The notes: a model not told the origin generated them from the sequence alone. Shown: positions 51,582 to 60,474, numbered from the stretch's first letter. The stretch: 64,000 bases of DNA from Rubrivivax sp. (GCA_030653385.1 JAURZM010000025.1:186001-250000), one strand, 5' to 3'. Made by a program: numbers and translations.

Positions 51582-52922
51582 TCAGCGCGCCAGTTCGGCT
51601 TCGACCGCCAGCGCCAGGCCGGCCAGCGCGGCGTCGTGGCCGGCGGGTGCCGACAGCATCAGGCCCACCGGCAGGTCACCTGCCGCCTGGCACGGTAGCG
51701 TGAAGGCGCAGCCGTCCAGGAAGTTGATGGCGAAGGTGTTGCGCAACAGCTGGCCATTGGCCTTGAAAAAAGCCTCGTCGCTGGCCAGCAGCTCGGCGAT
51801 GGGTGGCGCCAGCAGCGGCACCGTGGGGCTGATGAGTGCGTCGAAGCCGCCCAGCGCCGCTTCCATGCGGGCGATCCAGTCGCGGCGGCGCTGCTGCATC
51901 GTGATGTAGTCGGCCGCGCTGACGCCTTCGCCCAGCGCCACACGCGCGGCCACGCGGGGGTCGAACTTCTCGCGCTGCGTCTGCAGGTCGTGGCGGTGCA
52001 CGGCATAAGCTTCGACGGCGGAAAAGCCGCCGGGTGCGTTGATCTGCGAGATCTCGGACAGCTCACGCAGCGGCAGCTCGACAATCTGCGCGCCGGCCGC
52101 CGACAGCCGCGACAGCGCACGCTGGAAGGCCGCGGCCACTTCGGGCTGCAGGCCGTCCAGCATCAGCGTCTGCGGCAAGGCCAGGCGTGCGCCGCGCAGG
52201 CCGCGCGCGGGCACCTGCAGCGGCGCACCGGCCAGCACGCCGTCCACCACCAGGCAGTCGGCCACGCTGCGGGTCATGGCACACACCGTGTCCAGCGTGA
52301 AACTCAGCGGAAAAGCACCCGCCAGCGGCGTGCGCGTCTGCGTGTTCTTGAAGCCCACCAGCCCGCACAGCGCGGCCGGCACACGGATCGAGCCGCCGGT
52401 GTCCGAACCCAGGCCGGCCACCGCCAGGCCCAGCGCAACCGACACCGCCGCGCCCGACGACGACCCGCCGGGAATGCGCGCCACCGTGGGGTCGCAGGGG
52501 TTGCGGGGTGTGCCCAGGTGCGGGTTGATGCCGACGCCGGAAAAGGCGAACTCGGTCATGTTCGTCAAGCCGGTGATGGCAGCACCCGCCTGGCGCAGGC
52601 GGGACACGGCAGCGGCGTCCTGCGTGGCCGCGGGCCGGCCTTCGCGCAGCACCGAACCGGCCATCGTGGTGCGGCCGGCCACGTCGTAAAGGTCCTTCAC
52701 CGTGACCGGCAGGCCGGCCAGCGGCGGCAGCGGGCCGCCGGCGGCCAGCAGGGTGTCGGCTTGTCGTGCCGCGGCCAGGGCCTGGTCGTCGAAACGCTGG
52801 GTGAAAACGGCGGCGGCGGATGGCAAGTCGGACTGAGCCATCACCTGGCGCAACAGCGCCTCGTGGGCGCCGGGCTGGCGCAGGCTGGCGCGCATGTCGC
52901 TGATGCAGGGCAAGGTTTTCAT
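51582..52922 (-). CDS. Amidase signature-family hydrolase
   Basis: A 446-residue amidase. The Ser-cisSer-Lys triad is intact: Lys76 ('LPVTVKDLYDVAG'), Ser154 in 'IPGGSSSGAAVSVALG' and Ser178 in 'LGSDTGGSIRVPAALCG'. The family includes GatA, allophanate hydrolase (AtzF) and indoleacetamide hydrolase. There is no GatB/GatC beside it and the sequence is not GatA-like at the C-terminus, so it is a stand-alone amidase of unknown substrate. The ATG at 52922 starts the conserved region. Confidence 0.87.
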   Translation of the reverse strand: MKTLPCISDMRASLRQPGAHEALLRQVMAQSDLPSAAAVFTQRFDDQALAAARQADTLLAAGGPLPPLAGLPVTVKDLYDVAGRTTMAGSVLREGRPAATQDAAAVSRLRQAGAAITGLTNMTEFAFSGVGINPHLGTPRNPCDPTVARIPGGSSSGAAVSVALGLAVAGLGSDTGGSIRVPAALCGLVGFKNTQTRTPLAGAFPLSFTLDTVCAMTRSVADCLVVDGVLAGAPLQVPARGLRGARLALPQTLMLDGLQPEVAAAFQRALSRLSAAGAQIVELPLRELSEISQINAPGGFSAVEAYAVHRHDLQTQREKFDPRVAARVALGEGVSAADYITMQQRRRDWIARMEAALGGFDALISPTVPLLAPPIAELLASDEAFFKANGQLLRNTFAINFLDGCAFTLPCQAAGDLPVGLMLSAPAGHDAALAGLALAVEAELAR

Positions 52923-52986
52923 GGCCGCCGATTCTGTGCCACAACGGCGCCACAACGGCGCCCGGTCTGGCCGGGGCGCGGGCTGA

Positions 52987-54678
52987 TCAGGCGTCTTCGC
53001 GCAGCTCGCGCCGCAGCACCTTGCCCACCGACGTGCGTGGCAGGTGCGGGCGGAACTCCACCACCTTGGGCCGCTTGTAGCCGCTCAGGCGTGCTTCGCA
53101 CCAGGCCCGCACCTCGGCTTCGCTGGGGCTGGCGCTGCTGGGGTCGGACTTCACCAGCACCAGCTTGATGGCCTCGCCGGCCAAGGCGTCGGGCATGGAC
53201 ACGGCGGCGCAGTCGCGCACGCCGGGAATCTGCGCCACCACGTCTTCGATCTCGTTGGGGTAGACGTTGAATCCGCTGACGAAGATGAGGTCCTTCTTGC
53301 GGTCGACCAGCCGCAGCGCGCCGTCGTCGTCGAAAACCCCGATGTCGCCGCTGCGCAGGTAGCCGCTGGCGGTCATGACCCGCGCGGTTTCGTCGGGGCG
53401 CTGCCAGTAGCCGGGCATCACCTGCGGGCCGCGGATGGCAATTTCGCCCGCGGTGCCGGGTGGCACCGGTCGACCTTCGTCGTCGACCAACTGCAGTTCG
53501 GTGCCGGGCAGCGGCTGGCCCAGGTGGCCGCTGAAGGTGGTTTCGTCCACCGGGTTGCAGGTCACCGCCGGGCTGGCTTCGCTGAGGCCGTAACCCTGGC
53601 AGATGGTGGAACCGGTCTTCAGCAGCCAGAGCAGCGCGGTGGCCGGCTCGACCGCCGTGGCGCCACCCAGGCTGAGCCGCAGCGAGCTCCAGTCGACCTT
53701 GTCGACGTCGGCATGGTTGGCCACGGCCAGGAACATCGCATTGATGGCAGGAAAGGCGTGGAAACGGTGGCGTGCCAGCACTTTCAGCATGCCGGCGGTG
53801 TCGTGCGCATTGGGGATCAGCAGCACGCAGCTGCCCTGGTGCAGGCCCAGCAGCAACACCAGCGTGAAGCCGAAGATGTGGTGCAGCGGCAGCGCGCCCA
53901 CGGTGACCCATTGCTCGCCGACCGGACAACGGGCCAGCGCGGGCTGGTAGCGCACCTCCGACTGCAGCAGGTTGGCCGCCAGGTTGCGGTGCAGCAGCAC
54001 CACACCCTTGCTGGGGCCGGTGGTGCCACCGGTGTACTGCAGCGCCGCAATGTCATCGGGCAACACCACCACGTCGGGCGCCGGCTGGCGGCGGCCATTG
54101 TCGATGGCCTGGTTGAAGGACACCGCAGACGGCAGCTCGTGTGCCGGCACCAGGCGCCGCACACGGCGCATCCAGTGGTTGACGACAGCGCCTTTCAGCG
54201 GGCCCAGCAGGTCACCCAGCGAGGCCACGACCAGGTGGCGGGCCGGTGTGGTTTCGGCCAGTTGCTGCAGCAGGCTGGCCTCTGTTTCCATGAAAACGAC
54301 CGCCCGCGCGCCGCTGTCCTTGAGCTGGTGTTCCAGTTCGGGCACGGACAGCTGCGGGCCCAGGTTCACCACCACCAGCCCGGCACGCAACACCGCGGCC
54401 ACGGTGACCAGCATCTGCGGCACGTTGGGCAACATCACCGCCACGCGGTCGCCCTTGTTCAGGCCCTGCGCCAGCAGGTGGGCAGCAAGTGCACGCGACA
54501 GCTCGTCAAGCTGGCCAAAGCTCAGCGAGCGCCCCATGCAGATGCAGGCCGGCAGTTCGCGGTGGGCCTGGAAACTGCGCTGAAAGAGCGCGACCAGCGT
54601 GGTGGGCGACCCATACGGCATGGCAGCAGCCCGGGCTTGCGCCGGCCGTGCATCTGGCGCGGGGTGCTGCTCTTGCAT
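52987..54678 (-). CDS. fadD: AMP-dependent acyl-CoA ligase (long-chain fatty acid-CoA ligase type)
   Basis: A 563-residue adenylate-forming enzyme. P-loop 'YTGGTTGPSKGVVLLH' at 215-230, A5 'GYGLSEASPAVTCNP', A7 'YLRSGDIGVFDDDG', A8 'RKKDLIFVSGFNVYPNEIED' and the A10 Lys in 'RTSVGKVLRREL' are all present. 'PALPLHHIFGFT'-like 'GALPLHHIFGFTLVLL' is typical of FadD. It activates fatty acids to acyl-CoA for beta-oxidation. The ATG at 54678 precedes the first conserved block; the upstream in-frame extension is antisense to the next gene. Confidence 0.87.
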   Translation of the reverse strand: MQEQHPAPDARPAQARAAAMPYGSPTTLVALFQRSFQAHRELPACICMGRSLSFGQLDELSRALAAHLLAQGLNKGDRVAVMLPNVPQMLVTVAAVLRAGLVVVNLGPQLSVPELEHQLKDSGARAVVFMETEASLLQQLAETTPARHLVVASLGDLLGPLKGAVVNHWMRRVRRLVPAHELPSAVSFNQAIDNGRRQPAPDVVVLPDDIAALQYTGGTTGPSKGVVLLHRNLAANLLQSEVRYQPALARCPVGEQWVTVGALPLHHIFGFTLVLLLGLHQGSCVLLIPNAHDTAGMLKVLARHRFHAFPAINAMFLAVANHADVDKVDWSSLRLSLGGATAVEPATALLWLLKTGSTICQGYGLSEASPAVTCNPVDETTFSGHLGQPLPGTELQLVDDEGRPVPPGTAGEIAIRGPQVMPGYWQRPDETARVMTASGYLRSGDIGVFDDDGALRLVDRKKDLIFVSGFNVYPNEIEDVVAQIPGVRDCAAVSMPDALAGEAIKLVLVKSDPSSASPSEAEVRAWCEARLSGYKRPKVVEFRPHLPRTSVGKVLRRELREDA

Positions 54679-54859
54679 GGCGGGAGGTCCACTGTGGGTG
54701 AGCCGATTCTGACGCTTGGCTGACGCAAGCCCATCAGGGGATTCGATACACCCGGTTGCCGAAGGCGGCCGCCGCGCCGCCCCGAGCGTTCCTTCACGCG
54801 CCGGGGTGGTGCTGGCACGGCGGTTGTGAACGATGGCGGAACGGTGGGTGGCGACACTG

Positions 54860-54884
54860 CCGCCGTTGTTGTCCGCCGTTGTTG
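54860..54884. repeat. Tandem 13-nt repeat before the secreted-protein operon
   Basis: CCGCCGTTGTTG occurs at 54860-54871 and again at 54873-54884, one base apart, ending 19 bp before the ATG of the secreted protein gene. The repeat could be two half-operators or a slippage site. The remainder of 54679-54859 shows no other signal. Confidence 0.5.
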
Positions 54885-54903
54885 AACCCGACAGGAGCCC
54901 GCC

Positions 54904-56049
54904 ATGACCATCACCCTTGCTGCCGCGCGGGCGTCGCCCGTGGTTTGTGCCGTCGCGTCGGCCCTGGTGCTGGTGGCGCCCGCTGCCGCCCAGGCGCTGC
55001 CCGAAGGTGCGCTGCGGGTGCAGCGGGTCGAGTTCATCGACCGCCAGGGCTTCGAAAAACCCCTGGTGGCCGCCACCATCATGGTGCCGGCGGGCTGGCA
55101 GCAGCAGGCCGGCGTGGAATGGAACGTCCAGCAGCGTTGCACCCGCCCCCATGCGCTGCGGCTGCGCGCCCAGGCGCCCGATGGCAGCGCTGCCATCGAA
55201 CTGGCACCCAGCGAAGGCTGGGGCCAGGCCACCCAGGGCGCGGTGGGCGACTGCCCCCGAGCGCCCTGGCGCAACACCCAGCAGTACCTGGCGGCCTGGG
55301 TCGAACGCCATCGGCCAGGCGCACGCTGGCTCGACTACCGTGCGCGCCCCGACAAGTCGCACCCCGAACAGCGGCAGGCCTTCGGCAATGGTGGCGGCTT
55401 CAGCCAGCGCATGGAAAGCGGCCAGGCACTGATCGCCTACAACGTGGGCGGGCGCGAGATGCGCGAAACGCTGGTGGCCAATGTGTCCTTCCTGCAGTCG
55501 CGTTTTGTCATCGCCGGCGGTCAGGCTTTCGAGTCGATGCAGGCCCAGGCGCTGGGTGTGCTGGCCTGGCGCGCGCCCGCCGGCACGCTGGACATGAAGC
55601 AGTTCGACGCTGTCTGGGACACGCTGCGGCCGGGCCCCGAGTGGCAGGCGCGCATCAACAAGGCCAATGCCGAGATGGCGGCCGACAACCAGCGCACGCA
55701 GGCCGAGATCAGCCGCATCAATGCCGCGACGCAGCGCGAAACGATGGCCCACATGGCGCTGCGCGGGCAGATCCGCGCGCAGACCCAGCGTGAGGTGGCC
55801 GAGATCCACAACGGCACCTGGCGCGCGCGCCAGGAGAGCAACGAGCGCATGCACACCGACAACGTGCGCACCGTGCGCGAAGTGCAGGCCTACCGCGACC
55901 CGCGCAGCGGCGGCGTGGTCGAACTCAGCCACCACTACCGCCACGCCTGGCAACTGCGCGACGGCAGTTACGTCTTGACCGACAACCCCAGCTTCAACCC
56001 CAGCCGCGACATCGGCATCGGCGGTGTCGAACTGGACCGCACGAAATGA
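54904..56049 (+). CDS. Secreted hypothetical protein with helical C-terminal arm
   Basis: A 381-residue exported protein: signal peptide (about 1-30, 'LVLVAPAAAQA'), a beta-rich domain (about 35-235), and a long charged helix or coiled coil (about 245-325, 'INKANAEMAADNQRTQAEIS' onward), then a short C-terminal 'DGSYVLTDNPSFNPSRDIGI' segment. No family recognised with certainty. AGGAG lies 7 nt before the ATG. The stop overlaps the rhodanese-like gene as ATGA, so both are made together and exported. Confidence 0.72.
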   Translation: MTITLAAARASPVVCAVASALVLVAPAAAQALPEGALRVQRVEFIDRQGFEKPLVAATIMVPAGWQQQAGVEWNVQQRCTRPHALRLRAQAPDGSAAIELAPSEGWGQATQGAVGDCPRAPWRNTQQYLAAWVERHRPGARWLDYRARPDKSHPEQRQAFGNGGGFSQRMESGQALIAYNVGGREMRETLVANVSFLQSRFVIAGGQAFESMQAQALGVLAWRAPAGTLDMKQFDAVWDTLRPGPEWQARINKANAEMAADNQRTQAEISRINAATQRETMAHMALRGQIRAQTQREVAEIHNGTWRARQESNERMHTDNVRTVREVQAYRDPRSGGVVELSHHYRHAWQLRDGSYVLTDNPSFNPSRDIGIGGVELDRTK

Positions 56050-56729
56050 AGGGCACATCCATGAACCCCAGGCCCTGGTTTGCAAGGGCGCTGTTGATCG
56101 GCGCCGCCAGCACGGTGCTGGCGTCGGCCGCGCTGGCGCAGGACAGCTTCAACAGCCCGCCGCCGCAGCGGGTGGCGCCACCTGCGGGTGGCGACAGGCA
56201 GCCACCGCCGTCGGGTTATGAACTGCCCAGACAGCAGCAGCCTGCACGCGGCGACAACGCGGCGGCTGGCAACGAACGTCAGGACTTCGGCGTTGCGCCC
56301 ATCGACCGCCTGCACACCGGGCCGATGCACGGGCCCACGCCGACGTCCATCCCGGGGGCTCAGGTCATCGGCACCCCGGCGCTGGCGGACCTGCTGAAAA
56401 CCGGCGCCGGCCGGGTGCTGGTCTTCGACGTGCTGGGCGGGCCCGAACGCCTGCCCGGAGCGCTGAACGCCGTGCCTGCGCACCAGGCCGGCAGCTTCGA
56501 CGACGCAGTGCAGCGTGAGTTCGGCCAGTACCTGCAGCAGGTGACGCAGGGCCAGAAGGACACACTGATGGTGTATTACTGCCAGTCCACGATGTGCTGG
56601 ATGTCGTACAACGCCGCGCTGCGCGCCAGCCGCATGGGCTACCGCAAGGTGCTGTGGTACCGCGGCGGTGTCGAGGCCTGGAAGGCCGGTGGCCACGCGC
56701 TGCAGGGGCCGGGTTTCGCTGGCCGCTGA
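56046..56729 (+). CDS. Exported rhodanese-like protein with CX4CW motif
   Basis: A 227-residue periplasmic protein: signal peptide to about residue 31, a Pro/Gln-rich linker, and a rhodanese domain (about 105-222). The active loop reads Cys179-x4-Cys184-Trp185 ('YYCQSTMCWMSYNAALRA') with 'VLWYRGGVEAWKAGG' after it. This CX4CW form matches the rhodanese family associated with PQQ-dependent alcohol catabolism, where two cysteines may cycle as a disulfide. No PQQ enzyme is visible here. ATG 56061 is an alternative start giving a shorter signal peptide. Confidence 0.8.
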   Translation: MKGTSMNPRPWFARALLIGAASTVLASAALAQDSFNSPPPQRVAPPAGGDRQPPPSGYELPRQQQPARGDNAAAGNERQDFGVAPIDRLHTGPMHGPTPTSIPGAQVIGTPALADLLKTGAGRVLVFDVLGGPERLPGALNAVPAHQAGSFDDAVQREFGQYLQQVTQGQKDTLMVYYCQSTMCWMSYNAALRASRMGYRKVLWYRGGVEAWKAGGHALQGPGFAGR

Positions 56730-56751
56730 AGGCCGCTGTGACCAAGGCCGG

Positions 56752-56922
56752 GTGCAGCGTGACGCCGACACGACCACCATCACCGTGCTGCCGCCGCTGG
56801 CCGGCTGCCAGCCCTTCCGCTTTGTCATCCGCAACGACTGCAGCGGCGGTGTGCGCCAGAACTCGCGTGGCGAGCGCTGGGAGGACGATGGGCTGGAGCG
56901 GGGGTTGACGCTGGTGAAATGA
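56752..56922 (+). CDS. Short coding-like stretch after the rhodanese gene
   Basis: From a GTG at 56752 a 56-codon frame reads 'VQRDADTTTITVLPPLAGCQ' and continues to 'ERGLTLVK'. Nearly every third base is G or C, as in true genes here, and two cysteines (in 'AGCQPF' and 'NDCSGG') could pair. There is no clear signal peptide or strong ribosome binding site, so it may be the 3' remnant of a longer gene rather than a complete one. Not recognised. Confidence 0.35.
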   Translation: MQRDADTTTITVLPPLAGCQPFRFVIRNDCSGGVRQNSRGERWEDDGLERGLTLVK

Positions 56923-56958
56923 GGGGCCAGCCCACCGTCGGGAGTTGGGGCCTTGGCG

Positions 56959-58167
56959 CTATCGAGCGGCCTGCGGGCTTGCACTTCCGGTCGTTTGCGG
57001 TGTGCCGGGGCCCTCGACCAGGGCCTCCAGCGTGTCGCGGTGGAACAGGTCCACGTAGGGCTGGTAGCGCCACAGCCGGTTGCGACCATACCCGGTGAGT
57101 TCACGCAGCCAACCTCGGGCTTCCATGTCGCGCACCAGCTTGGCCGCAGTGGGCGCCGTGCAGCCCAGCAGATGCACCACACGCTTGATCGACACCGTGG
57201 GTTGCTGCAGCAGGTGGTCCAGCAATGTCAGCGCCTTGGCGTTTTTTGCTACCGCGCTGCGATGCGCGTCTCTCAAGGTCACGATGTCCTGCGCCGTCTG
57301 TGTGGCCGCGCGGGCGGTGACACTCACGCCGCGCAGGAAAAAGGCCAACCACTGTTCCCAGTGACCCTGCTGGCGGATGGCCGTGAGCCTGTCGTAGTAC
57401 TCGGCGCGGCGTGCCTTGAGGTACAGCGACAGGTAGAGCAGAGGTCGCGCCAGCGCACCTTCTTCACACAGCATCAAGGTGATCAGCAGGCGGCCGACCC
57501 GGCCATTGCCGTCAAGGAAGGGGTGGATGGTTTCGAACTGCGCGTGAGCCAAGGCGCAGCGAACCAGCAAAGGCACCTCGTGGCGTGCGGTGTGCAAGAA
57601 CACTTCCAGCTGGCCCAGTGCAGCCATCAGCTCTTGTGGTGGCGGCGGTATGAAGCTTGCATTGCGCAGGGTGCTGCCGCTGCCTCCGATCCAGTTTTGC
57701 GACGTGCGGAACTCGCCGGGTGATTTGTCGCCGCCGCGCACGCCTGTCATCAGCTGGCCGTGGACTTCGCGCAGCAGCCGCAACGACAGCGGCAATGTGT
57801 CCAGGCGCTGCAGGCCGTGGTTCATGGCGCGCACGTAGTTGACCACCTCGGCCACGTCTTTGGGCGTGTCGTCGCGCACAGCTTCGGCTTCGAAGGCAAG
57901 CACGTCTTCCAGCGTGCTTTGTGTGCCTTCGATCTGCGACGACAGCACCGCTTCGTGCCGCACGTACATGGCCACAAAGAGGTCGGGGTTGGGCAGCAAG
58001 GACGCCAGGGCGTCGAGCCGGCCGATGTCGCGGTCGGCTGCGGATAGCAGGGTCTGGAGTTCGCCGCTGTAGGCGATGGGGGGCACCGGCGGCAGCGGCG
58101 CGGGAATGAACGCTTTGTAGCCCGTGGACTGCAGGCTGTAGCGACCGGCGCGGGTCTGGAGGTCCAA
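56959..58167 (-). CDS. Fic-family protein (class II, self-inhibited AMPylator)
   Basis: A 402-residue Fic protein. The catalytic motif HPFLDGNGRVGR starts at His215 and supports transfer of AMP (or another nucleotide) to a target hydroxyl. An inhibitory (S/T)xxxE(G/N) motif, Ser-Ser-Gln-Ile-Glu-Gly, is at 76-81, N-terminal to the core, so this is class II. A Fic_N domain (about 15-60) and a winged-helix-like C-terminus ('TVSIKRVVHLLGCTAPTAAK') complete the usual layout. Start chosen: TTG 58167, 6 nt after AAAGGGG. The longer TTG at 58194 would lie ahead of the predicted transcription start. No ATG occurs before residue 67. Confidence 0.85.
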   Translation of the reverse strand: MDLQTRAGRYSLQSTGYKAFIPAPLPPVPPIAYSGELQTLLSAADRDIGRLDALASLLPNPDLFVAMYVRHEAVLSSQIEGTQSTLEDVLAFEAEAVRDDTPKDVAEVVNYVRAMNHGLQRLDTLPLSLRLLREVHGQLMTGVRGGDKSPGEFRTSQNWIGGSGSTLRNASFIPPPPQELMAALGQLEVFLHTARHEVPLLVRCALAHAQFETIHPFLDGNGRVGRLLITLMLCEEGALARPLLYLSLYLKARRAEYYDRLTAIRQQGHWEQWLAFFLRGVSVTARAATQTAQDIVTLRDAHRSAVAKNAKALTLLDHLLQQPTVSIKRVVHLLGCTAPTAAKLVRDMEARGWLRELTGYGRNRLWRYQPYVDLFHRDTLEALVEGPGTPQTTGSASPQAAR

Positions 58168-58194
58168 GACTTGCCCCTTTAACAAGACCTGCAA

Positions 58195-58200
58195 ATTCTA
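58195..58200 (-). promoter_or_regulatory. -10 element of the fic gene
   Basis: TAGAAT on the minus strand, within CTAGAAT, at the edge of the most AT-rich stretch in the window (58195-58240). It predicts a start near 58188 and a leader carrying the AAAGGGG site. No matching -35 was found. The remaining bases to 58440 have no recognised gene. Confidence 0.5.
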
Positions 58201-58439
58201 GATCTTGATAAAGAAAATAAGGAAAAATTTTCCCAAGAAAGCAGTCGGGGCCCCCTTGTGAAAGCCTCGCAATCACCATTGGGGCCTGCCGTTCCTTCAA
58301 CTTGCCTGCCGCCGGATCTCAGTCGACGGCTTTCAGGACGTGCATCCGCTTCACGCACGGCTCACCGTTCGGCCAGCGGCTTGCTCATCGGGTGGTATCG
58401 GCGGCCAGCGCAGCGTCAATCTGCTGCGCAACGCTCATG

Positions 58440-58690
58440 CCGCGCTCCGTCTTCAGCGAAGCTTTCGAACCCCACTTCCGGGGCGTGCAGCCTGCCGCGT
58501 TGAACCCGCTGCGAGACCTGCCCGATGCGCTGGTCACCGAAGTCGACGTGCAGTCGGCCAAGGCGGGCCGCGAAATGCTGGCGCGATTCGTGGGCCAGCC
58601 GCGCTGGAGCCTGGCCAACTGGCTGGCGCTGCGGCAGCCCTATGTCATCGTGGACGAAGCGCACACCACCAAGACCGAGCGCAGCAGCCC
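58440..58690 (+). pseudogene. Remnant of type III restriction enzyme Res subunit (DEAH helicase part)
   Basis: One frame reads 'NPLRDLPDALVTEVDVQSAK', then 'EMLARFVGQPRWSLANWLAL' and 'RQPYVIVDEAHTTKTERS' before meeting a stop at 58692. The DEAH box and its context look like the helicase motor of Res subunits, which are about 900-1000 residues; only about 80 remain. No start codon or Walker A region precedes it. The 3' side is cut at about 58683, where the sequence switches to the mod gene on the opposite strand. Confidence 0.65.
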
Positions 58691-59343
58691 GTGATCGGGA
58701 ACTGCCCAGCGGAGTAAAACTTCCCCGCGGACAAGTTCTCGGCTTTCCATGGGCCTCGCGCGTCGTTGTCCGAATTCTTGAACGAAGCGACTTGTTCGTC
58801 GGTTCGTTGCAGCTTTCCGATCGAAAGCTCCTCAATGCGTCGGCCGTACAGCAGCACATGGTCATGCGTGTCAGAGATGTGCTGTGCTGTCTGATTCGAT
58901 GTGTAGGACTTCTGCCAGACGATGTTGGCAGCAAAGTTCCCCCGCCCAAACACCTCATCCATCAACACCTTGAGGTAATGCCCCTCGTTGTCGTCGATGG
59001 TCACCCAGATGCTGCCGTCCTCGCGCAGAAACTCCCGCAGCAACTGCAGCCGCGGCAGCATCATGCTCAGCCACTGGCTGTGTTCCAGGTTGTCGTCGTA
59101 GTGCTCGAAGGCGCTCTTGGTGTTGTAGGGCGGGTCGATGAAGATGCACTTCACCCGGCCGCGGTAGAAAGGCAGCAACGCCTTCAGCGCCTGCAGGTTG
59201 TCGCCCTGCACCAGCAGGTTGCCCGCCGCGCTGCCCGCGTCGCCAAAGCGGCTGCCGGCGGCATGCGGGCGCAGCACGCGCGTGGGCACCGCAGCGACAA
59301 TTTGGAACGCCGCGTCGCGGTTCAACCAGTCAAGGGTGGGCAT
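58645..59343 (-). pseudogene. 3'-truncated type III DNA methyltransferase (Mod subunit)
   Basis: An open frame of 232 codons. The first about 219 residues match an adenine-specific N4/N6 methyltransferase of type III systems: 'NLLVQGDNLQALKALLPFYR', motif IV 'FIDPPYNTKSAFEHYDDN' (DPPY at 70-73), 'WLSMMLPRLQLLREFL', 'IWVTIDDNEGHYLKVLMDEVFG' broken into two parts, and 'RGPWKAENLSAG'. Mod proteins are about 550-650 residues, so the target-recognition domain and the FxGxG SAM motif are lost. After 'QFPITG' the frame reads antisense through the Res fragment. It starts 12 bp after the ImmA-type gene. Confidence 0.8.
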
Positions 59344-59355
59344 GGGTAGGCGGCT

Positions 59356-60474
59356 TCAGTCCGGCGCCGACTCAGAGGCGATGGCGTAGCGTTCCTTCAA
59401 GCGCATCAGCGCGGTGTCAAAGCCCAGCCGGCCGCGGTGCTGCAGCTGCCCCACCACGATGCCCGCGTGCAAGCCTGCCTCTGCCGCAAAGGCCTGGATG
59501 CTGGCGGCTTCCAGCGCCAGCGTGTCCAGCCGGGGCTGCAGCGCGCGGGGTACCAGCGTTTCAGTGGCAAAGCGGTTGGCCTCTTGCTCCTCGGCGGAGT
59601 CCACCGTGTCGCCAGCTGCGGCGTCGTCCAGAAAGATGGCGCGCATGGGGTGCTTCAGCACATGGGCCACCTCGTGGAAGAAGCTGAACCAGAAGCCGTC
59701 GTTCCACTTGCCCAGCAGTGACAGTTGAATCAAGGGCTTGCCATTGAGCCAACGCGCCACGCCCGACACGTGTGTGCCGGGCAGCGCCGGCACCAACACC
59801 AGGGCCACGCCGGCTTCAGCGCACAGCCGCACCAGGCTGGGTCCGATGCGTTCGGCGGGCTCACGGCTGAGCGCGCGCATGGCGGGCAGGGTGGCTTGAA
59901 GTCGCGTTGCGCTGTAGTCCTGCAGGTTCAGCCGTGAGGCCTGCAATTCGCCCATGCGCAGCCAGGCGGTGATGGCGGCCATGTCGGTCTGCTTTGCGGG
60001 CCGGGCGCGGCGGAACTGGGGCTGCATCTGGTCGTAGTGGTCCCTCCAGCCCGTGGGCGAAGCCACGCCAAAGAAGCGCAGCAGCGGTTCCACCAGTTCC
60101 TGCTTGAAAGCGGCGCTTAGCCGCCCGGCGGGTAGCACGCCTGCGTCCTGCAAAGCCTTCAGCGGAAACTGCTCCAGCCAGGGCACATGCTCGCTGGAGG
60201 CTATGGCGCTGCGCTGTCGCGCCAGGTATTCGCGGAACTGCGCTTCGCGCGCCAGCCAGAACTGCGCGGGTACCTGCAGCACGCGTTCCAGTTCTATGGC
60301 CGTGTCTTCGGTGATGGCCTTCTTGCCGGCCAGGATCTCGTTGACGGCCTGCACCGGACGGCCCAGGCGGTGGGCCAGTTCGCGCTGCTTCCAGTCGCGT
60401 TCTTCCATCAAGTCACGCAAGGTGGCGCCCGGCGGCGACACCTCACGCGGCGTGTAGGTAAGCGATTCAGTCAT
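59356..60474 (-). CDS. HigA-like antitoxin/regulator fused to ImmA/IrrE metallopeptidase
   Basis: A 372-residue two-domain protein. An XRE helix-turn-helix of the HigA group (about 17-70, 'GATLRDLMEERDWKQRELAH', 'VNEILAGKKAITEDTAIELE') is followed by an ImmA/IrrE zinc peptidase domain with HEVAH at 267-271 ('FFHEVAHVLKH') and 'EEQEANRFATETL' providing the third ligand. Such proteins act as both repressor and antitoxin, and some are triggered to cleave partners. It overlaps the toxin gene by 8 bp and precedes the truncated mod gene, a typical setting for type III RM loci. Confidence 0.87.
   Translation of the reverse strand: MTESLTYTPREVSPPGATLRDLMEERDWKQRELAHRLGRPVQAVNEILAGKKAITEDTAIELERVLQVPAQFWLAREAQFREYLARQRSAIASSEHVPWLEQFPLKALQDAGVLPAGRLSAAFKQELVEPLLRFFGVASPTGWRDHYDQMQPQFRRARPAKQTDMAAITAWLRMGELQASRLNLQDYSATRLQATLPAMRALSREPAERIGPSLVRLCAEAGVALVLVPALPGTHVSGVARWLNGKPLIQLSLLGKWNDGFWFSFFHEVAHVLKHPMRAIFLDDAAAGDTVDSAEEQEANRFATETLVPRALQPRLDTLALEAASIQAFAAEAGLHAGIVVGQLQHRGRLGFDTALMRLKERYAIASESAPD

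Noticed and set aside
58195..58260. Mobile-element end or attachment site in the AT-rich spacer
   Set aside because: The base composition drops sharply but no inverted repeat, integrase or target duplication could be found.
58385..58436. Very short minus-strand frame 'MSVAQQIDAALAADTTR'
   Set aside because: Only 17 codons, with no context and next to the Res remnant; too short to support as a gene.
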